From NCBI GenBank assembly GCA_023159155.1, contig JAJNNX010000018.1:1-64000 (forward strand): 64,000 nt of DNA, written 5' to 3'. The notes below the pieces were generated by a model that was not told the DNA's origin, searched no databases, and was given only the letters and a program-made list of their open reading frames with translations. A program made the translations under genes and the position numbers. The DNA is from Ustulina deusta (taxonomy: Eukaryota > Ascomycota > Sordariomycetes > Xylariales > Xylariaceae). Below, in pieces: positions 34,489 through 47,112 of the stretch (position 1 is the first letter of the stretch; each line of letters begins with the position of its first letter).

Positions 34489-36826
34489 CGCTTCAGCACT
34501 CTTGGCCTATTGCCAGCGCAGGCTAGATATCCAGGCGTTGTCAGGTGCAATCAAAGCGAACCAGACACGAGCTGCAAGGGGTTACTGCGCATTCAAGAGT
34601 GGCGGGGAACCTGTGTGCTAGTTGGGTGAGGCTGAGGTAATGTGAAAATCGGAATGAGAGACCATCACCAACTTGGGAGTTACGGCAGGCTTTGACTGGT
34701 ACGGGGCGGAATCTTGTCGGCAGGAATTGGTACTTCTTGCTAACATCTCACGAAGCAGGCAACATGAATGTGCTCAAGTGCCGGGCGAAGCAAGGAAGAA
34801 GAAAAAAGAAGAAGAGTGGATTGGCTGGCAGCGGATAGAGATGATTCGAACCTATCCTTCTGCCTAGATCGATTGGAAGGAAAGGTGCATCTAGGAGGTA
34901 TTCCGTGAGGCTGAGGTTTCGACTTGACTGTCTGCAGAGACACGGAGAGAGAGAGGGAGGGAGTGAAGGAGTAAGGGAGTGAAGGAGAAAAGGACAGAGG
35001 CAAACGAGGCAAACAAGAGGTAGGCAAGTTGTAAACAGAGATGCCTGTCCACTTAATGAACTGGCCTGTTTCGTAGGGCTGAGGCAGGGAGATGTATGGA
35101 TGTACCTACTTAAAATCTAGGTAGGTACCTACCTCTAAATTCGGGAAAGGTAAGGTAATAAGTACTATGAGGTAGGTAGTTGCGATCCGAGTGCGAGGTA
35201 ACACAGGTAACACGGCATCACCGACGGTACTTTGAAGACAGAGTAAGGTACGTAGGTAAGAAACCCTCAGTCGAGTATTACGTGATTGGATAAATATAAA
35301 TATTAGGTATTGGCTTGCCTTTGGGTTTTATTCATGGGATAGACCCTGGGGCCACTGCCAGGTATAGAGGAGTCAGAGACGAGACATGGCGAAGTTTAAC
35401 GGTTACCTACCTATGTACAGAACTACGTAGAAGATATGTAGTTTGGTCGTGTTTCGTCACCAAGTCTCTACACCTTGGCTGCCCATGGCTGTTGTTAGGT
35501 TTGCTAACAAACTATACATACTCTCCTGCGTTATATATCGGCATGCTAGACAGTTTGTGTGCGGGGAAACATGGGCCTTGCTGTCGGAAGCCATGATCTT
35601 GTTGTTCAGCTATGTACTGATCTCGGAGGCTTCTCTCTCCCATTGTGACCAGGGAAGCCCAAAATCGCAAGAGGTGAGGTGATCCAGAGGAGAATGCAAA
35701 TTGAAATCTTCGGAAAGGCAGAAGAGGTAAGATGCATGAGGCCCAAGGAGAGTTGCGGTGAGTCGAGACTATGGACAGCCGTGTTGTAGGCTCCACGATG
35801 GTTGTGTGAAGTCAGCTACCAGCGTGTACGCTACGTATCTGTGCTCACGGTATTCACCCAGCGTAGAACCCGTGACCCCGGGAAAGCCGGGGAGACAAGG
35901 CATGAGTGAATATTGCAGTTGTCGGCTGTTCTGCCGGTCTGCATATAAGATTTTGCAGAAGCGCAAACTTACATGTTGGTGCTTTCCTAGCTGGTGTAGC
36001 GCCCTTCAAGGCAGAACGGAAGGCACCGCGGCTGTCCACCATTCTCGGAGCCGGGGCAGTGTGGAAAGCTGAGTAGGTTGTGGCTGAGCCTCGCATTCCG
36101 AGATTTTTATTTTGCCACATCATCAAAATGAGGTACAGCCTGAGCCTAGCTGCCCCCATTGGCCCGCACTCAAAGTAGGTCCCCCGCCTCAAGTACTCGC
36201 GCAGTACATGCTTTCCCATCAAGCATTGGCGCCATGTCTGAGTACATATCTTGTACCCGAAATTGGGGGTCTTGTCTTCGCCATCTCCCACTGCTGCGGT
36301 CCGGTGGGCTTGCAGGTGCTAAACCACTCCGGTGATAAGGCAATACCGCACAGGTACCCCTGACGTTTCCGCAGACCTAGCCTAGCTGACGCCGCACTAT
36401 CTACCTCAGTACCTAGGTAGGTTAGGTATACTTGGTCCTTGGCAAATGCTACTGTAGCAGATCCCAATGGGTCAGTTCAGCTGGTTGGATCCATTTTCAA
36501 CACATTTTACTGGCACAGAGACGGCACATGGTACATAGCGCGAGCGAAGTATTAATGCCGTCTCAACCGCCTTCTCTTCCGTTTTCACCTTCACAAGACG
36601 AAGTCAGTTACTCCCTCTTCCAATATTCTTTACTTTTTCTTGGCCATGTGACGGATCCCATCCAGCACTCTTCAGTCATCAGGCCAGGTTTTAGATCCGT
36701 CATCACAGTCTCGCTCATTTATTGGCTTTGCTCGGTGAGAGCCGACTCCTACTCTCTGTCTACTTATTACATCACCACCCCTCTACCCGACACCGGTCGT
36801 TGCCCTTCTCCTGTCGGTTTGATGAT
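34489..36826. other. Intergenic between the diverging Arb1 and IPMK genes
   Basis: 2.3 kb with no recognisable gene. Several open frames of 80-145 codons exist on both strands but overlap one another and show no domain. The sequence is rich in AGGTAGGTA/TACCTACC and AGGTACCT motifs (35,100-35,135; 35,170-35,180; 35,404-35,412; 36,400-36,430) and has a GA-rich stretch at 34,940-34,990. It must hold the two promoters. Confidence 0.45.
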
Positions 36827-38292
36827 ATGGCCACCTGTCTGAAGAGAACCTTCTCGTCACCCACAGCTATGTCGGCCACGCCAGAACTACGCGAGTTGAA
36901 GCGAGTCAAGACCGCCCCGGCCAAACCTAAAGATGTTCCAAAACACCAAGACTTAGTTGATTATAAGCATGCTGTTGCTGGGCAGTCAGTTGTGTCTCCA
37001 CCAGAATACTGCATTCTCCGTGCTAATTTCGGATCACATTTAGTGATGGGACAATGTGCGACGCCGGCGGCGAGCTCTTCGTCAAGCCCTGCACTCAGGC
37101 CGAGGTAGAGTTCTACGAGTCCGCCAAATTTCATCCCGATTTTGCCGAGCTCATGCCTGTGTTTTGCGGCAGCCTCACCCTGCTCAACACTACCACTGCC
37201 GCTTCGATACATCAACAGCTTCCTGGCCTAATCGAACAAGCCGAGATCCCCAAGGGACTCAAAGCTGAACTGAGGTCCCACCTAGATCCAGGCACAGCCC
37301 CAGCGGTCGCCGAGAAGACTAGTGTAGAAGAACCACTCACAAAGGATGCGCCGAGCGAAGAGGGGCTTGCCACAGAGAATAAGAAACCCGAGGCTAAAAC
37401 AGGTCCAATAAAGACAGACCGTGCCATTGCCCTTTTAAACGCTTCTTATGGCTTCAAGAAGCCTAATATCATGGATACCAAAATGGGCCAGCAGTTATGG
37501 TCCAAAAATGCGTCACAGGAAAAGAGGGACCGTTTTGATAAGATTACAGAGAGCACAACACACAAGAACTTTGGCTTTCGAATCGCCGGCATGCAGGTGT
37601 ATAGCGGATCCCACCCCAAATACACAACACCTAGTGGAAAGGAAGAACATTCTACGAATGTAACGGGACCGAATGAGGAAGGTTTCATGATGTACAACAA
37701 ATTTTGGGGCCGCGACGACGTGAACGACTCAAACCTGGTAGAATCGCTCAAGCTATTCATTTTTAACGAGGCTGCCGGTATTGACGAGGACTTGGGAAAA
37801 CTGGTTGCAGGCTTATTTGCCAGAGACCTTCGAAAAGTCGAAGAGGTACTACAGAAAGAAGAGAGTCGCATGTATTCTTCCAGTTTACTTTTTGTCTTTG
37901 AAGGGGACGGGCTCGCGTTGAGAGCAGCTATTGAAGAGGCCAAGGCCGAAGAGGCGGGAATGGAACGTGTGCACACTGAGATCCTTCCGTCAGTTAACAA
38001 GAGAAGCTCAGCGCGAGCTGTCAGCGCTAACCTTAGGGTGGATAGTGGCATTGGGATGGACGACGAGGAGCTCAAGTTTGTTACGGAATCTGTTGCGTTT
38101 GAGCACGAGGTGGAAGAAGGAAGCGAGGACGACGAGGAAGAGTTTGATGAGATTTCGAGCTTCCCACACATATATTCCTTGAAGATAATCGACTTCGCGC
38201 ACGCTGAGTGGACTCCTGGCTTAGGGCCGGACAAGGCAGTGCTGCTCGGTGTTAGAAGCCTCGCCGATATCTTTGAGAAACTTGCGGACTAA
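36827..38292 (+). CDS. Inositol polyphosphate multikinase (IPK family, Arg82/IPMK-like)
   Basis: Two exons, 36827-36984 and 37044-38292, separated by a 59-bp intron (donor GTCAGT, branch TGCTAAT, acceptor TTTAG), giving 468 residues. The join restores the family phrase K-H-A-V-A-G-H-D-G just before C-D-A-G-G-E-L-F-V-K-P-C. Residues 193-201 (P-N-I-M-D-T-K-M-G) are the inositol-binding PxxxDxKxG signature. S-S-L-L-F and I-D-F-A-H-A near the C-terminus are the SSLL-type and metal-binding motifs. The enzyme phosphorylates InsP3 to InsP4 and InsP5, feeding inositol pyrophosphate synthesis, phosphate sensing and mRNA export; yeast Arg82 also serves arginine-gene transcription. An acidic, Glu/Asp-rich insert before the last motif and a variable 80-residue insert near residues 135-175 are usual in fungi. 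A second Met at 36,869 is an alternative start. Confidence 0.93.
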
Positions 38293-39046
38293 AACCTGGA
38301 CGGTTGGACAGTTGGACAGTCAAATCCTTCGAATTATTTAGGATGGACTATCAGGGAAGACCGCGCTGAGGCAGGATTCAGCCAAAGCATCAGCAGCAAA
38401 AGCAATAGCATCATAACTCGGAGACACAGAGTATCATATGCCGCGGGGAGGCATAGGCGCACAGGCGTTTTACAAGAGTCATCTTGCTACATAGATACCC
38501 AGGTTGCGTTCGCCAGCATGTCATACAATGATAGAGGCTATTACCTAGAAGGAGAACCACTTCTCATGGATACCTACCCGGCTACTGCGATATATACGAA
38601 TAATGAAAAGGTCTCTGTTGCCGTTTATGACGCTCACACTTCCTAAGTTGGATTGACTACTAATTCCTTCTGTTATTAGTGACGACGATATGAAAAATGG
38701 GGTCTGGGTCGTGGCAATTGGGCGAAACAGGGAGTTAGTAGGGCGCATATAACCAAGACAGATAGGTAGTAATGTGCAGGAATAAGAACGATGGTGATGA
38801 GACCTAAGCTTCATCGATCAATTTTCTACATCCCACCATATCTTGAGCTGAGGCCCTCGGTTCCCCACCTGCACTCAAAATATATACCTAGGTACAGTAC
38901 GGCCCCCACTAAAAAGTTAATTTAAGCTGCAGGCAAAGGCTACGTAGTGCAGGCAGGTCCCTCAACAGAAGCTCCGTTCTAAACAAGGGACATCTTCAAC
39001 CTCGCCTTGACCCCGCGCTTTCTCATTCTCCTGCAATGAAATAAAC
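38293..39046. other. Intergenic between IPMK and CLP1
   Basis: About 750 bp between two genes in the same direction, including the end of one transcript and the promoter of the next. The 89-codon minus-strand open frame at 38,545-38,814 resembles nothing known to me. Confidence 0.5.
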
Positions 39047-40672
39047 ATGTCGATTCCAGGCTTGGGGCAATTAGCTCCCACAGTAGGTTCTCACGCCCTT
39101 TCCCCTCCAGCAACCGGCTAATTGTCGTTGTCAAAGGCTGCCCCGATAGCTGCTGCAACTTCTTCCACCGCGTCAGCTCCCACAACAACACAAACGCTCG
39201 AACCATACTGGGAGTACCGCTTCGAGGTGCCGCATGGCTCGGCATTGACTGTCAAGCTTGTCTCGGGCACGGCAGAGAAAGATGGCACCGAGCTCGCCCC
39301 CAACACGCCCTACACCTTCACCGCGACCAAGTCCAAGATCAATACCTGGCACGGCTGCACGCTCGAGATCGCAGCCCCCTCCTCGGGCACATACGATGCG
39401 TACACGTCCGAGCCCACGTCCGACGAGACCCCCATGGTCAGCTACCTGAACTTGCACTTTAAGCTCGAGGCCCTTCGCGCCGCCGCCCAGAAATCAGCCC
39501 ACATGGGGCCGCGCGTGCTCATCGTAGGGCCCCCGAACGCCGGCAAGTCGAGCCTCGTGCGCACTCTCGCTTCCTGGGCCACGCGCATGCGCCGCCAACC
39601 CCTTGTCGTGAATACGGATTCCCGCGAGGGCATGCTCACTCTGCCCGGGACCCTCAGCGCTGCCGTTTTCGCGACGCTCATCGACATCACTACGGACTGG
39701 GGCAGTCTACCCAGTAGCGGTGCTAGCGCGGTACCCGTGAAACTGCCGTTAGCGTACTACTACGGGTTACCGCAGTTAGACGACAATCCGAAATTGTTCA
39801 AGCGGTTACTCGGCCGGCTTGCTGTCGCGGCCACATCGAGACTCGCGGAGGACCCTGACGTCAAGAGTGCCGGCATGTTGATCGACACCGGCGGTGTGCC
39901 CACCGGTGCCAGAGCGGCTGCGTACTACGACTTCGTCGCGCATATCGTCGCCGAGTTTTCGGTTAATATCATTATAGTGCTCGGGTCTGAGCGCGTCGGC
40001 AGCGAGATGCAGAAGCGATTTGCGGGGCAGACCACAAGTGTCGGCGAGACGGTCACGGTCGTCGGTTTAGATAAATCCGGCGGTGTCATGGAGCGCGATG
40101 AAGCCTTCATGCAATCTATCCGCGAGTCGGCTATTAGAGAGTACTTTTTTGGCAGCTCCAAGATGACTCTCAGTCCGTTTACGCAGCAGGTTGACTTTGC
40201 GGCTGTATCAATATGGAGGATTAATGAAGGTAAGTGTGTTTATTTTCGCTTTGGTCTCATTCTATATAGACGGCAATTTATCCATCTATCCATTTTCTTC
40301 AATTCTGCCACTCTCCCACAAGGAAGATCTTTCCAGCATACAACTAACGTCTCCCTTAAAGTATCGTCAAAATCATCTGCGGACGGCGGCGGTATCACAT
40401 ACGACGAAGGGGAGACACACACAGCAGACATGCTCGAGAAGGCAGAACCATCAATGATGATGCAGAATTGCGTGTTGGCGGTAGCATGCGCCTCAGTACA
40501 TGATGCCCCGGACACCATACGAGATGCAAACGTTATGGGTTTCGTATACGTGGCCGACATCGACGAGAAACGTCACAGGTTGCGCATCCTAGCTCCCGTC
40601 TCGGCGCGCCTCGGCGATCGGCCCCTTCTATGGGGCTCATGGCCTGAACACATGGTCAATCTACTCATATAG
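39047..40672 (+). CDS. CLP1: Clp1, pre-mRNA cleavage factor IA subunit with polynucleotide-kinase fold
   Basis: Three exons, 39047-39082, 39137-40229 and 40362-40672, giving 479 residues. The first encodes only 12 residues (M-S-I-P-G-L-G-Q-L-A-P-T), the typical Clp1 opening. Intron 1 (54 bp, GTAGGT, branch GGCTAAT, acceptor AAAG) removes an in-frame TAA. Intron 2 is 132 bp (GTAAGT, branch ACTAAC, acceptor AAAG). The N-terminal beta domain is followed by Walker A G-P-P-N-A-G-K-S-S (143-151), a Walker-B-like I-D-T-G-G and the C-terminal domain with M-G-F-V-Y-V-A-D-I-D. Clp1 bridges Pcf11 and the cleavage and polyadenylation machinery. The human homologue is an RNA 5'-hydroxyl kinase, whereas the yeast protein binds ATP without known kinase activity; which applies here cannot be told. 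Intron 2 has a length divisible by three and no stop, so a continuous frame passes through it. Confidence 0.95.
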
Positions 40673-41678
40673 CGGCCGTTGCGCTAATAGTTTAATAGCC
40701 CTTGCACTCATATTAATGCATGCCGACAAGGTGTTCACGGTTGTATGCATGGTTTTCCTTCTACGGGTCTCACTGGGTAGTAAATGGCTGAAATGTCAAG
40801 TCAGCTCTTTGCACGGGAGTTCACTGGGAAAATCTTGATATTAGAATCTGGCGTTGGTTGTTGGTAGATACGTTCACAGTCATGGATCACCAGCATTTGA
40901 AGAGCGGTATCACAACACTCTACATAATGAATTGCACAATTTACGTTACCACCAAGCTTCAAATTCGTGACCTGAGGACCGATAATCAGATTTCATCAGC
41001 ACGGATGAACAACACGCAGTGGACTGACGAAGACCCTCGTAGACTCACCATAAAGCCGATGTATTGCCAATACGCTTTCAACGAGAGGTTAGCGTCGGGG
41101 TTGGTCATCCTGTTAAGCAAATATTTCTATTTGGTGTCGTTTTCCCAATCTGTCACAGGAATGGTGTTACTCTATATGTTATAATTAGTGACAAGGTATA
41201 CAAGAATTTACGCACCGTTTGCATGATCCATCCCCCTGGCATGTACAACTAATATGACCGTCTAAATGATTGAGACGAGAAAAGGGGACATAGAAAAAGA
41301 AAGAAAGAAAAGCAAAAAACGTACAACACCAGGGATTCGCTGGTCGTCACCGACCCAACTACTAATCTGGCGCTCATACCGGCTTATCTATGGGAGAGCG
41401 GACGGGATCCCGAGTTTTCCGATGGCTATGGTCGTACGTGACAGGTTCTGGTCTTGTGGGATCTTATTAAGTGGGAGGGAGGTAGGTAAAAGCAGCCGTC
41501 AGGAGACAATTCTAATTCTTATGTAGCTTCCTTCTTTCTTAACCTTTTTACCATATTTAAAGATCGAGCCGGATTCTTTGCTGTCGTCATTTGTAGTTGT
41601 AGGGCTTCAATCGTCGTACCTGGGTGGAGAATAATAGAATATTATGCACATATTGCTCGAAGCACTGACTTGGTAGGC
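40673..41678. other. Intergenic downstream of CLP1
   Basis: I see no gene. Short frames at 40,858-41,184 and 41,266-41,526 are unlike any family known to me. An AGGTAGGTA-type run occurs at about 41,478-41,488. Confidence 0.4.
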
Positions 41679-42545
41679 TTAAGAGAAAGGATATCTTATA
41701 TGAATCGCATCCCCGTCCTGGCGTCGATCCAGCTGTTTCGAGATAGGGCATGTCTCCCCTTGGGCTGTGGCCTGATTAATTAATATGTTGCCGTCCTTGC
41801 AGGAGTACACTAGCTGCGCTTCCCGGGTTCTATATGCTAAGTTCGCCGAGATCGTGAAGCGGAACATCTCTTCCTTCTATCTGTAAGTAACCCTGAGAAG
41901 TCTGAAATCAGTGATCTTCACTGGGTATAACACATACCTTAATCACATATCCTGGTAGCGTAGAGTGTAGATTCTACACGTCCTTTTTGGAGTACTCAGC
42001 GTGCAGAACACCAAGAAGCACGACGAAGGCGGGACCCCCGGCTTTCAGTTGAATGCCGAGTAGATTCTTCACGTTGGCGTACTGGTTGATAATCAGTCTG
42101 TAGGAAATCAAACTTGGCAAGCTCTTTGCAGACGCCCGTCAGGTATGTGAACGTCGTCTAAAACTAAATCGCGCTTGCAATTCGTACGAAGGCGATTGGG
42201 TGGCGAAACCTCGTCGGTCAAATTATTGGTGTGATTTCATAGGAATGTGTTGCTTCCGACTCTATACCTCACTTCATGATATATAGGAGGCTAATTCTCG
42301 GATCGAAGAACTCTCTCCCAAGGGTCTTGTAATTTGCCATGCGTTCTCGTACTTTGCAAGCATCGTATTGATGAAGTTCCATCCTTCAAATCTCCCTGTC
42401 TTCCCCCTTTCGCCTATAGGAGGATACAGCCGCGGCTGCCATTTACGTATCTGGGCTTGAGCTGCTCGAGGATCTCGATATTAAATTCTTCGATTTCTCC
42501 TACACTATGGCTGTCATGGGATGAAGAAAGAAAGAGAACGAGTAT
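41679..42545 (-). pseudogene. Broken coding-like region, protein family unknown
   Basis: The minus strand shows several separate coding-quality blocks in different frames. One, about 42,526-42,424, reads E-I-E-E-F-N-I-E-I-L-E-Q-L-K-P-R-Y and ends in a stop. Another, about 42,417-42,275, reads R-F-E-G-W-N-F-I-N-T-M-L-A-K-Y-E-N. A third, about 42,150-41,980, contains L-A-K-F-D-F-L-Q-T-D-Y-Q then, after a frame change, K-N-L-L-G-I-Q-L-K-A-G-G-P-A-F. The last is the 62-codon frame ending at 41,679. The sequence is not RIP-like. This could be a decayed gene or an intron-rich real gene; I could not join the blocks with convincing splice sites and do not recognise the protein. Confidence 0.35.
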
Positions 42546-45500
42546 TCCGTAGCAGAGATGATCTCCTTAGTATGTATCTAGTTCGGGGCTCTTGGCGCAA
42601 CAACGCATATTTATTAACATACCCCATTATTCCCGTTCTGCTAACAGCAGTAGCATCGCTGTTCTGAGGCAATCTTCGAAGGAGATCTAAGGGGTCTCGG
42701 AAGAAGGAACAGCAAGGACGAAGTTGTGTCGACTTGGCGACAGTGTGCTTATAAGGTTCTTGCTGCCTCTTGATCCGATCTCTGTGAAGTGACTGGTCAT
42801 TGGTCTAGCTTCCTCGCAGCTACAATAGGGACGTGCGAGATCTATAGGCTAATTTTTCTTATGGTTACACAGGTACTCAAGCTGTTGTCTCATGGTTTCG
42901 AAGGCATTCATACTGAGGTATATTAATGACGTGGAGAACCATTTTCCCTTGCTTGTGATGATATAGTTAATAATCCGAGGAAACAGAAATCATCTGATTA
43001 GCTAGAAATTCCATAAAGTATTCCGCCTACACGAAATACTAAATATATACATAAAAAAAGGGGGTGGCGTTGTGTGTATAAAAGGTAAGTCGTGCTTAAC
43101 GAGTTGTCCGCAGCCTATAGTAGATAGTGGTGAAGGTTGCATATGTCGTATAAGGTTTCATCCGAGAACTATTTATAATAATATGTGGCGCTGTTAATTA
43201 CGATGGCGGTGAAGATTTAGAATCTTCGTCTACTATGTTATATATAAGTTTGCGAATCGATATTATGAGATATTCTGGTCCAATGCTCACTAATAATACA
43301 GTACCTTGCTACCTTGAAGCTGGTTCTTTAACATGATTCTTATTACCATATACTTCGAAGCAGTACCAATCTTAAACGTCCATAGACTTATACTTTAGCG
43401 CTGAAGGAAACCTGCGTTTTGAGACGAGCCAATGACAAGTCCTATTTATTCACCATGTTACTAATCTTTGGAGGAAAAACAGGATGGGGAGTAAGGGCAT
43501 AATAGGGGGTTTTTACCTTTTTTTACCTTTTTATTTTATTTTTAATTTTTACGATAGATCTTTGAGCTAAAGCGATTGAGTATTTATTGCGCCGTTGGTT
43601 GAATAGGAATATGAATTTACTAATCTCGTTCACGTGGAATTATTTTTTACCATTAATTTTAAGTAGTTCATGCCAAGATTGAAGTTGAAGTGTTGCAGAC
43701 TACAATGGATATATATCTCGGTTCTCTGTATCTGCGATTCTGCATGCGATGGAAGTCGTTCTTGTAGCCAAAACTGTAGTATCTGATAGGACCTATCCAC
43801 ATCATGTGAAATGACTGACATTGGCTCCGCAAGTGCCCAGTAATTACACAAATCTTTGAATAATGGCACTGGATAGGTATTATGTTGCAATGCCCTACCA
43901 AAATGCATATCTTTTCGGTGAAATAATTGTAGGCCGTGAGACTCAGATCGGCCCGCCTTTCGATAATACATATTGTCGAAATCTTAACCAGAATATACGC
44001 CGCAGCCAAGCAGATACGCGCCTTTACGACGGTAAAATGCACAATATGACTACATCACGAAGCCTACTTCACCTGATAGGGCTGTGCCTCAATATAACTT
44101 CGTACCAAATATAAACTAAATCAATCACAGGACTACTGCTCCCCAACCACCCTATCAGAGCAAATTATCGCAACGCTATTGAGTGCGAAAAACTCTAAGG
44201 TAGTGCAACGTAAAAGAAGGAGGCTATAATGACAGCTGTGAGGTCGGCGCTGCGCTTTTCGTGTGCCACACAGGCTGATGATAGCGAGCAATGTCAAAGC
44301 AGCCAATGCTGATAGAGTAGGTATTGCGCGTACTCGCATCTCATGGTGTATGAATGTGGAGCCGTGGTTCACCTTATGGTAAATGGTGACCTTTTCAAGG
44401 CGTAGAAGATCTCTCGACGTGGATCATCCTCGACCTTACTCCCAAGCACGTGCTGAACAGTCGAACCCAGGGATTTGGATATACTTCCTTCTTCTCCTTT
44501 AATGTATATCTACTTTTAGTATATAGGTCAGCAAATTACTTTGAAAAAATCGAGACACCGTTTGCGCAGCGACCTACCTGATCTGGCAATCTGGGGTATT
44601 TGAGTATTCATTTCCATATCGCGCACCAGAAGGATGCGAGTAACACGCGAGCATAAGCGTACCAAGCCGTTGGGTAGGTAAGCATCGAAAATGCTACCTT
44701 GTTATTAATCACGTCTTAGACGTCATATTCACGCCATGGGTAGTAGCAACAGAAGACTGGCCGAAATACAGCTGAATGCAGGTACCCAAATAGGGCAGTA
44801 CCAACAAAACCTCTCGCCTACTTCACTTCCCTGGCAGCTAGACATACCAGCATTATGCTGGAATATACCGAAGGGCTGCATCTGGCAACCTAGCACGTGG
44901 TTTCTTCTGTTCCCGATTCAGCCCTTCATTCACGAACTGGTGGCACTGTAGCCGAGGCTAATCATGCGACAGTCTACCGTTGCTGGCCGAATAGCGATAT
45001 AGCATCAAATTTGCACCTTGCATATTTTATACACTAGGGACGCTATAGTGCAGGTTTTCGGTTGGCTGAAACAGAGATGAAAAACAGAAATGAGGCTTAG
45101 TGAAGTGATGGCTTGAATGAGATTGTCTGTATCCTGCGACTCTCCACCCTATCCTTGTTGCTTAATGTACTAGGCAACTTGTGTAGTAGCTTTAATGAAG
45201 CAGGATGCGACCATAATCGTGTAGTGGTGTGTGTGGTTTAGTGCAATTGTACTTGGTATGCAACGTCTCCTCCCCCAGCTTCTGCTATAGTCTACAGTAC
45301 CAAGTGGAGGTCGGAGATGGGAATAGAGATGCTCGATGTTAAACTCGATAGTAGAGAATAGCAGTCCCCATAAGTTGACTGACCTCCATTGATCCCTATT
45401 TGGCCAATGCCAGCCTTGTCTAGGCTCGAGGTTGTGACTCTCGCAAACCCCAGGTGAATGAATTTTTTATTTTTTAGAATTCTTTTTATTTGCGACACCT

Positions 45501-45742
45501 ATATACGACCTAACGCAACCGATCATAGACTCGGCCGCTAAACTAGGCTACAATTCCGTGCCTGAAGCAGTTCAGGAGGGGGGTGAGGGCGCGCCGCGGT
45601 CCGATAGCAAGCAGAAGCAAAAGATTCCAGATTCCAAGCCAAGCAATCGAAGCCATCTCGAAAAAGGACAAGAGGCTTCGGGTGTGTACCATGTATCCTA
45701 AGAGGACTACATCACATGAACCACGGGACTGCGCCCACTGGG

Positions 45743-45772
45743 TACACTACACTACACTACACTACACTACAT
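45743..45772. repeat. CTACA pentanucleotide microsatellite
   Basis: About six uninterrupted copies of ACTAC/CTACA. Confidence 0.85.
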
Positions 45773-46763
45773 TGGTATGTATTATTGTCAACCATTCATC
45801 GGGGACTAGAAACTGTTGGTCGAAGGCCTAGAAAGAATTAATCGCAGGGGGCCCACCAAGCACATCAAGCAAGTACGGTAAACCCTCCCGCAAAAGCTGC
45901 AGCATCAAAACCGTGATACAAAGATCCCAAGCTGAAGCTGGTTGCTCGTCTGGGCAGCCGGCAAGGCACGGCTTTGCCTGCTGCTAGTTAGAACGGGAAA
46001 GGAAGGACACAAGAACTTCTAGAAAGCTAGTATGCGGAACGGGCTTCTTGGGCTGGTCTTGGCAGCGCAGGCTCCCGATTACAATTTCTCGCGCGCCAGC
46101 TGCCACAACGGTCTCGTGATGGCGTTATCAAGCTGTGTCAAGACGACTCGACCTGGCGCGGTTGCCGATGCTGCCATTCGTCGTGGAGATGGCGATTGCA
46201 CCAACAGCCTTTTCAGCTATCTTATCAAAGCCAAATTCACCTGCCTAAAGCGGGTAGGATACCGTGCCGTGCGACGACCTCGGTTCCTGCGCCCAGGAAG
46301 CTGAAGGAGCAGAGCCAACGATGCCGAGAAAGCCAAGGCGGCCGTATTGGTGGGCACAGTCTAGGCCGACCGGGCGCGGGAGATTGCCGTAAAGACGGTG
46401 GCGGGAAATCTCTGCAGGCGGTGCGATGGAGCGCAGGTCGCAGGCTGGTTTGGGGTCAATGGGAGGTCCAGATGGTCGCGAGAAGAGTCCCGAACGCACA
46501 GGACAGGTCTGGAGAGACGAGAAAACGGTATCTGGCTGAAGAATTCAGCTGCTGTGATTGGACAAGGGGCGCGAGGAGCCAAGGTGATCAACCAGCCATG
46601 GTGTATGTGCCCAGACCTTGGCAGAAGGGGTTCTCCATCCTCACCAGTCTCTCTGATTCCACGCCGTCGCGAGTTGCTGGGACAAGTCGTCCATCTTGGA
46701 ATATTACCCTCGTTTGGAGCTCTGTGCCAAGGACGCTATACTGTCTGCCAACCTTCTCGGCGC

Positions 46764-46990
46764 CTGATAAGCTCCTCCTAGTCCTAGTGTCCTAGTAGTA
46801 GTGTCCAGGCTCTCACAACTGAGTGGTGGCGAGTTGCATGATCTTATCCCGAAGACGACCAAGAGCCCTGCTGCTACACAGAGTGATAAGTGATGTGTCC
46901 TACACTGGAGACAATATGCCAATGCTGTCGTCAACCCTACCAGGGTGCGAGGCGAATTGGGCGTGGTCGTGTATACATACCTATATAACC
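46764..46990 (+). promoter_or_regulatory. PTR2 promoter elements: GATA sites and TATA box
   Basis: TATATAA at 46,982-46,988 lies 125-131 bp before the ATG. GATAAG occurs after T at 46,766-46,771 and 46,885-46,890 (fitting the HGATAR consensus), and its complement CTTATC at 46,843-46,848. Such clustered sites are the targets of AreA/NIT2-type GATA activators in nitrogen regulation, which commonly governs peptide transporters. The sites are seen; their use is inferred. Confidence 0.4.
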
Positions 46991-47112
46991 AGCCGTGTCG
47001 TGTTGCCCTCGCGCATGTTCCTCTTCCGACTCCCCTCAGTGCAGGTCGCATCCTCACCTAAGACTCTCTCTTAGTCCTAGTTTTCAGCTTGAGACATAGC
47101 ATTGTCTTCACG

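Larger units (their letters stand above)
42546..47112. other. Long intergenic stretch before PTR2
   Basis: About 4.5 kb without a gene I can support. A pair of overlapping minus-strand open frames at 43,630-44,042 (113 and 124 codons) has a protein-like composition but no recognisable motif and may be a fragment. Frames at 46,032-46,795 overlap each other on both strands in G/C-richer DNA and look like chance. A CTACA pentanucleotide repeat lies at 45,743-45,772. Confidence 0.4.

Noticed and set aside
34838..34855. tRNA B-box-like sequence GATTCGAACC (minus strand GGTTCGAATC)
   Set aside because: No A box, anticodon arm or acceptor stem can be placed at the right distance on the minus strand, so no tRNA is called.
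35854..36291. 145-codon minus-strand open frame
   Set aside because: No motif, overlapped by other open frames on both strands, and located in a promoter region.
39122..39136. CLP1 start at the TTG at 39,122
   Set aside because: These bases are the end of intron 1; the proper ATG is at 39,047 and gives the family's N-terminus.
40230..40361. Treating the CLP1 frame as uninterrupted through this segment
   Set aside because: Strong donor, branch and acceptor are present and the encoded 44 residues have no place in the Clp1 fold.
46032..46795. Plus-strand frames of 90, 127 and 199 codons
   Set aside because: They overlap in different frames with minus-strand frames of similar length, show no domain, and the 3' part falls into the PTR2 promoter.
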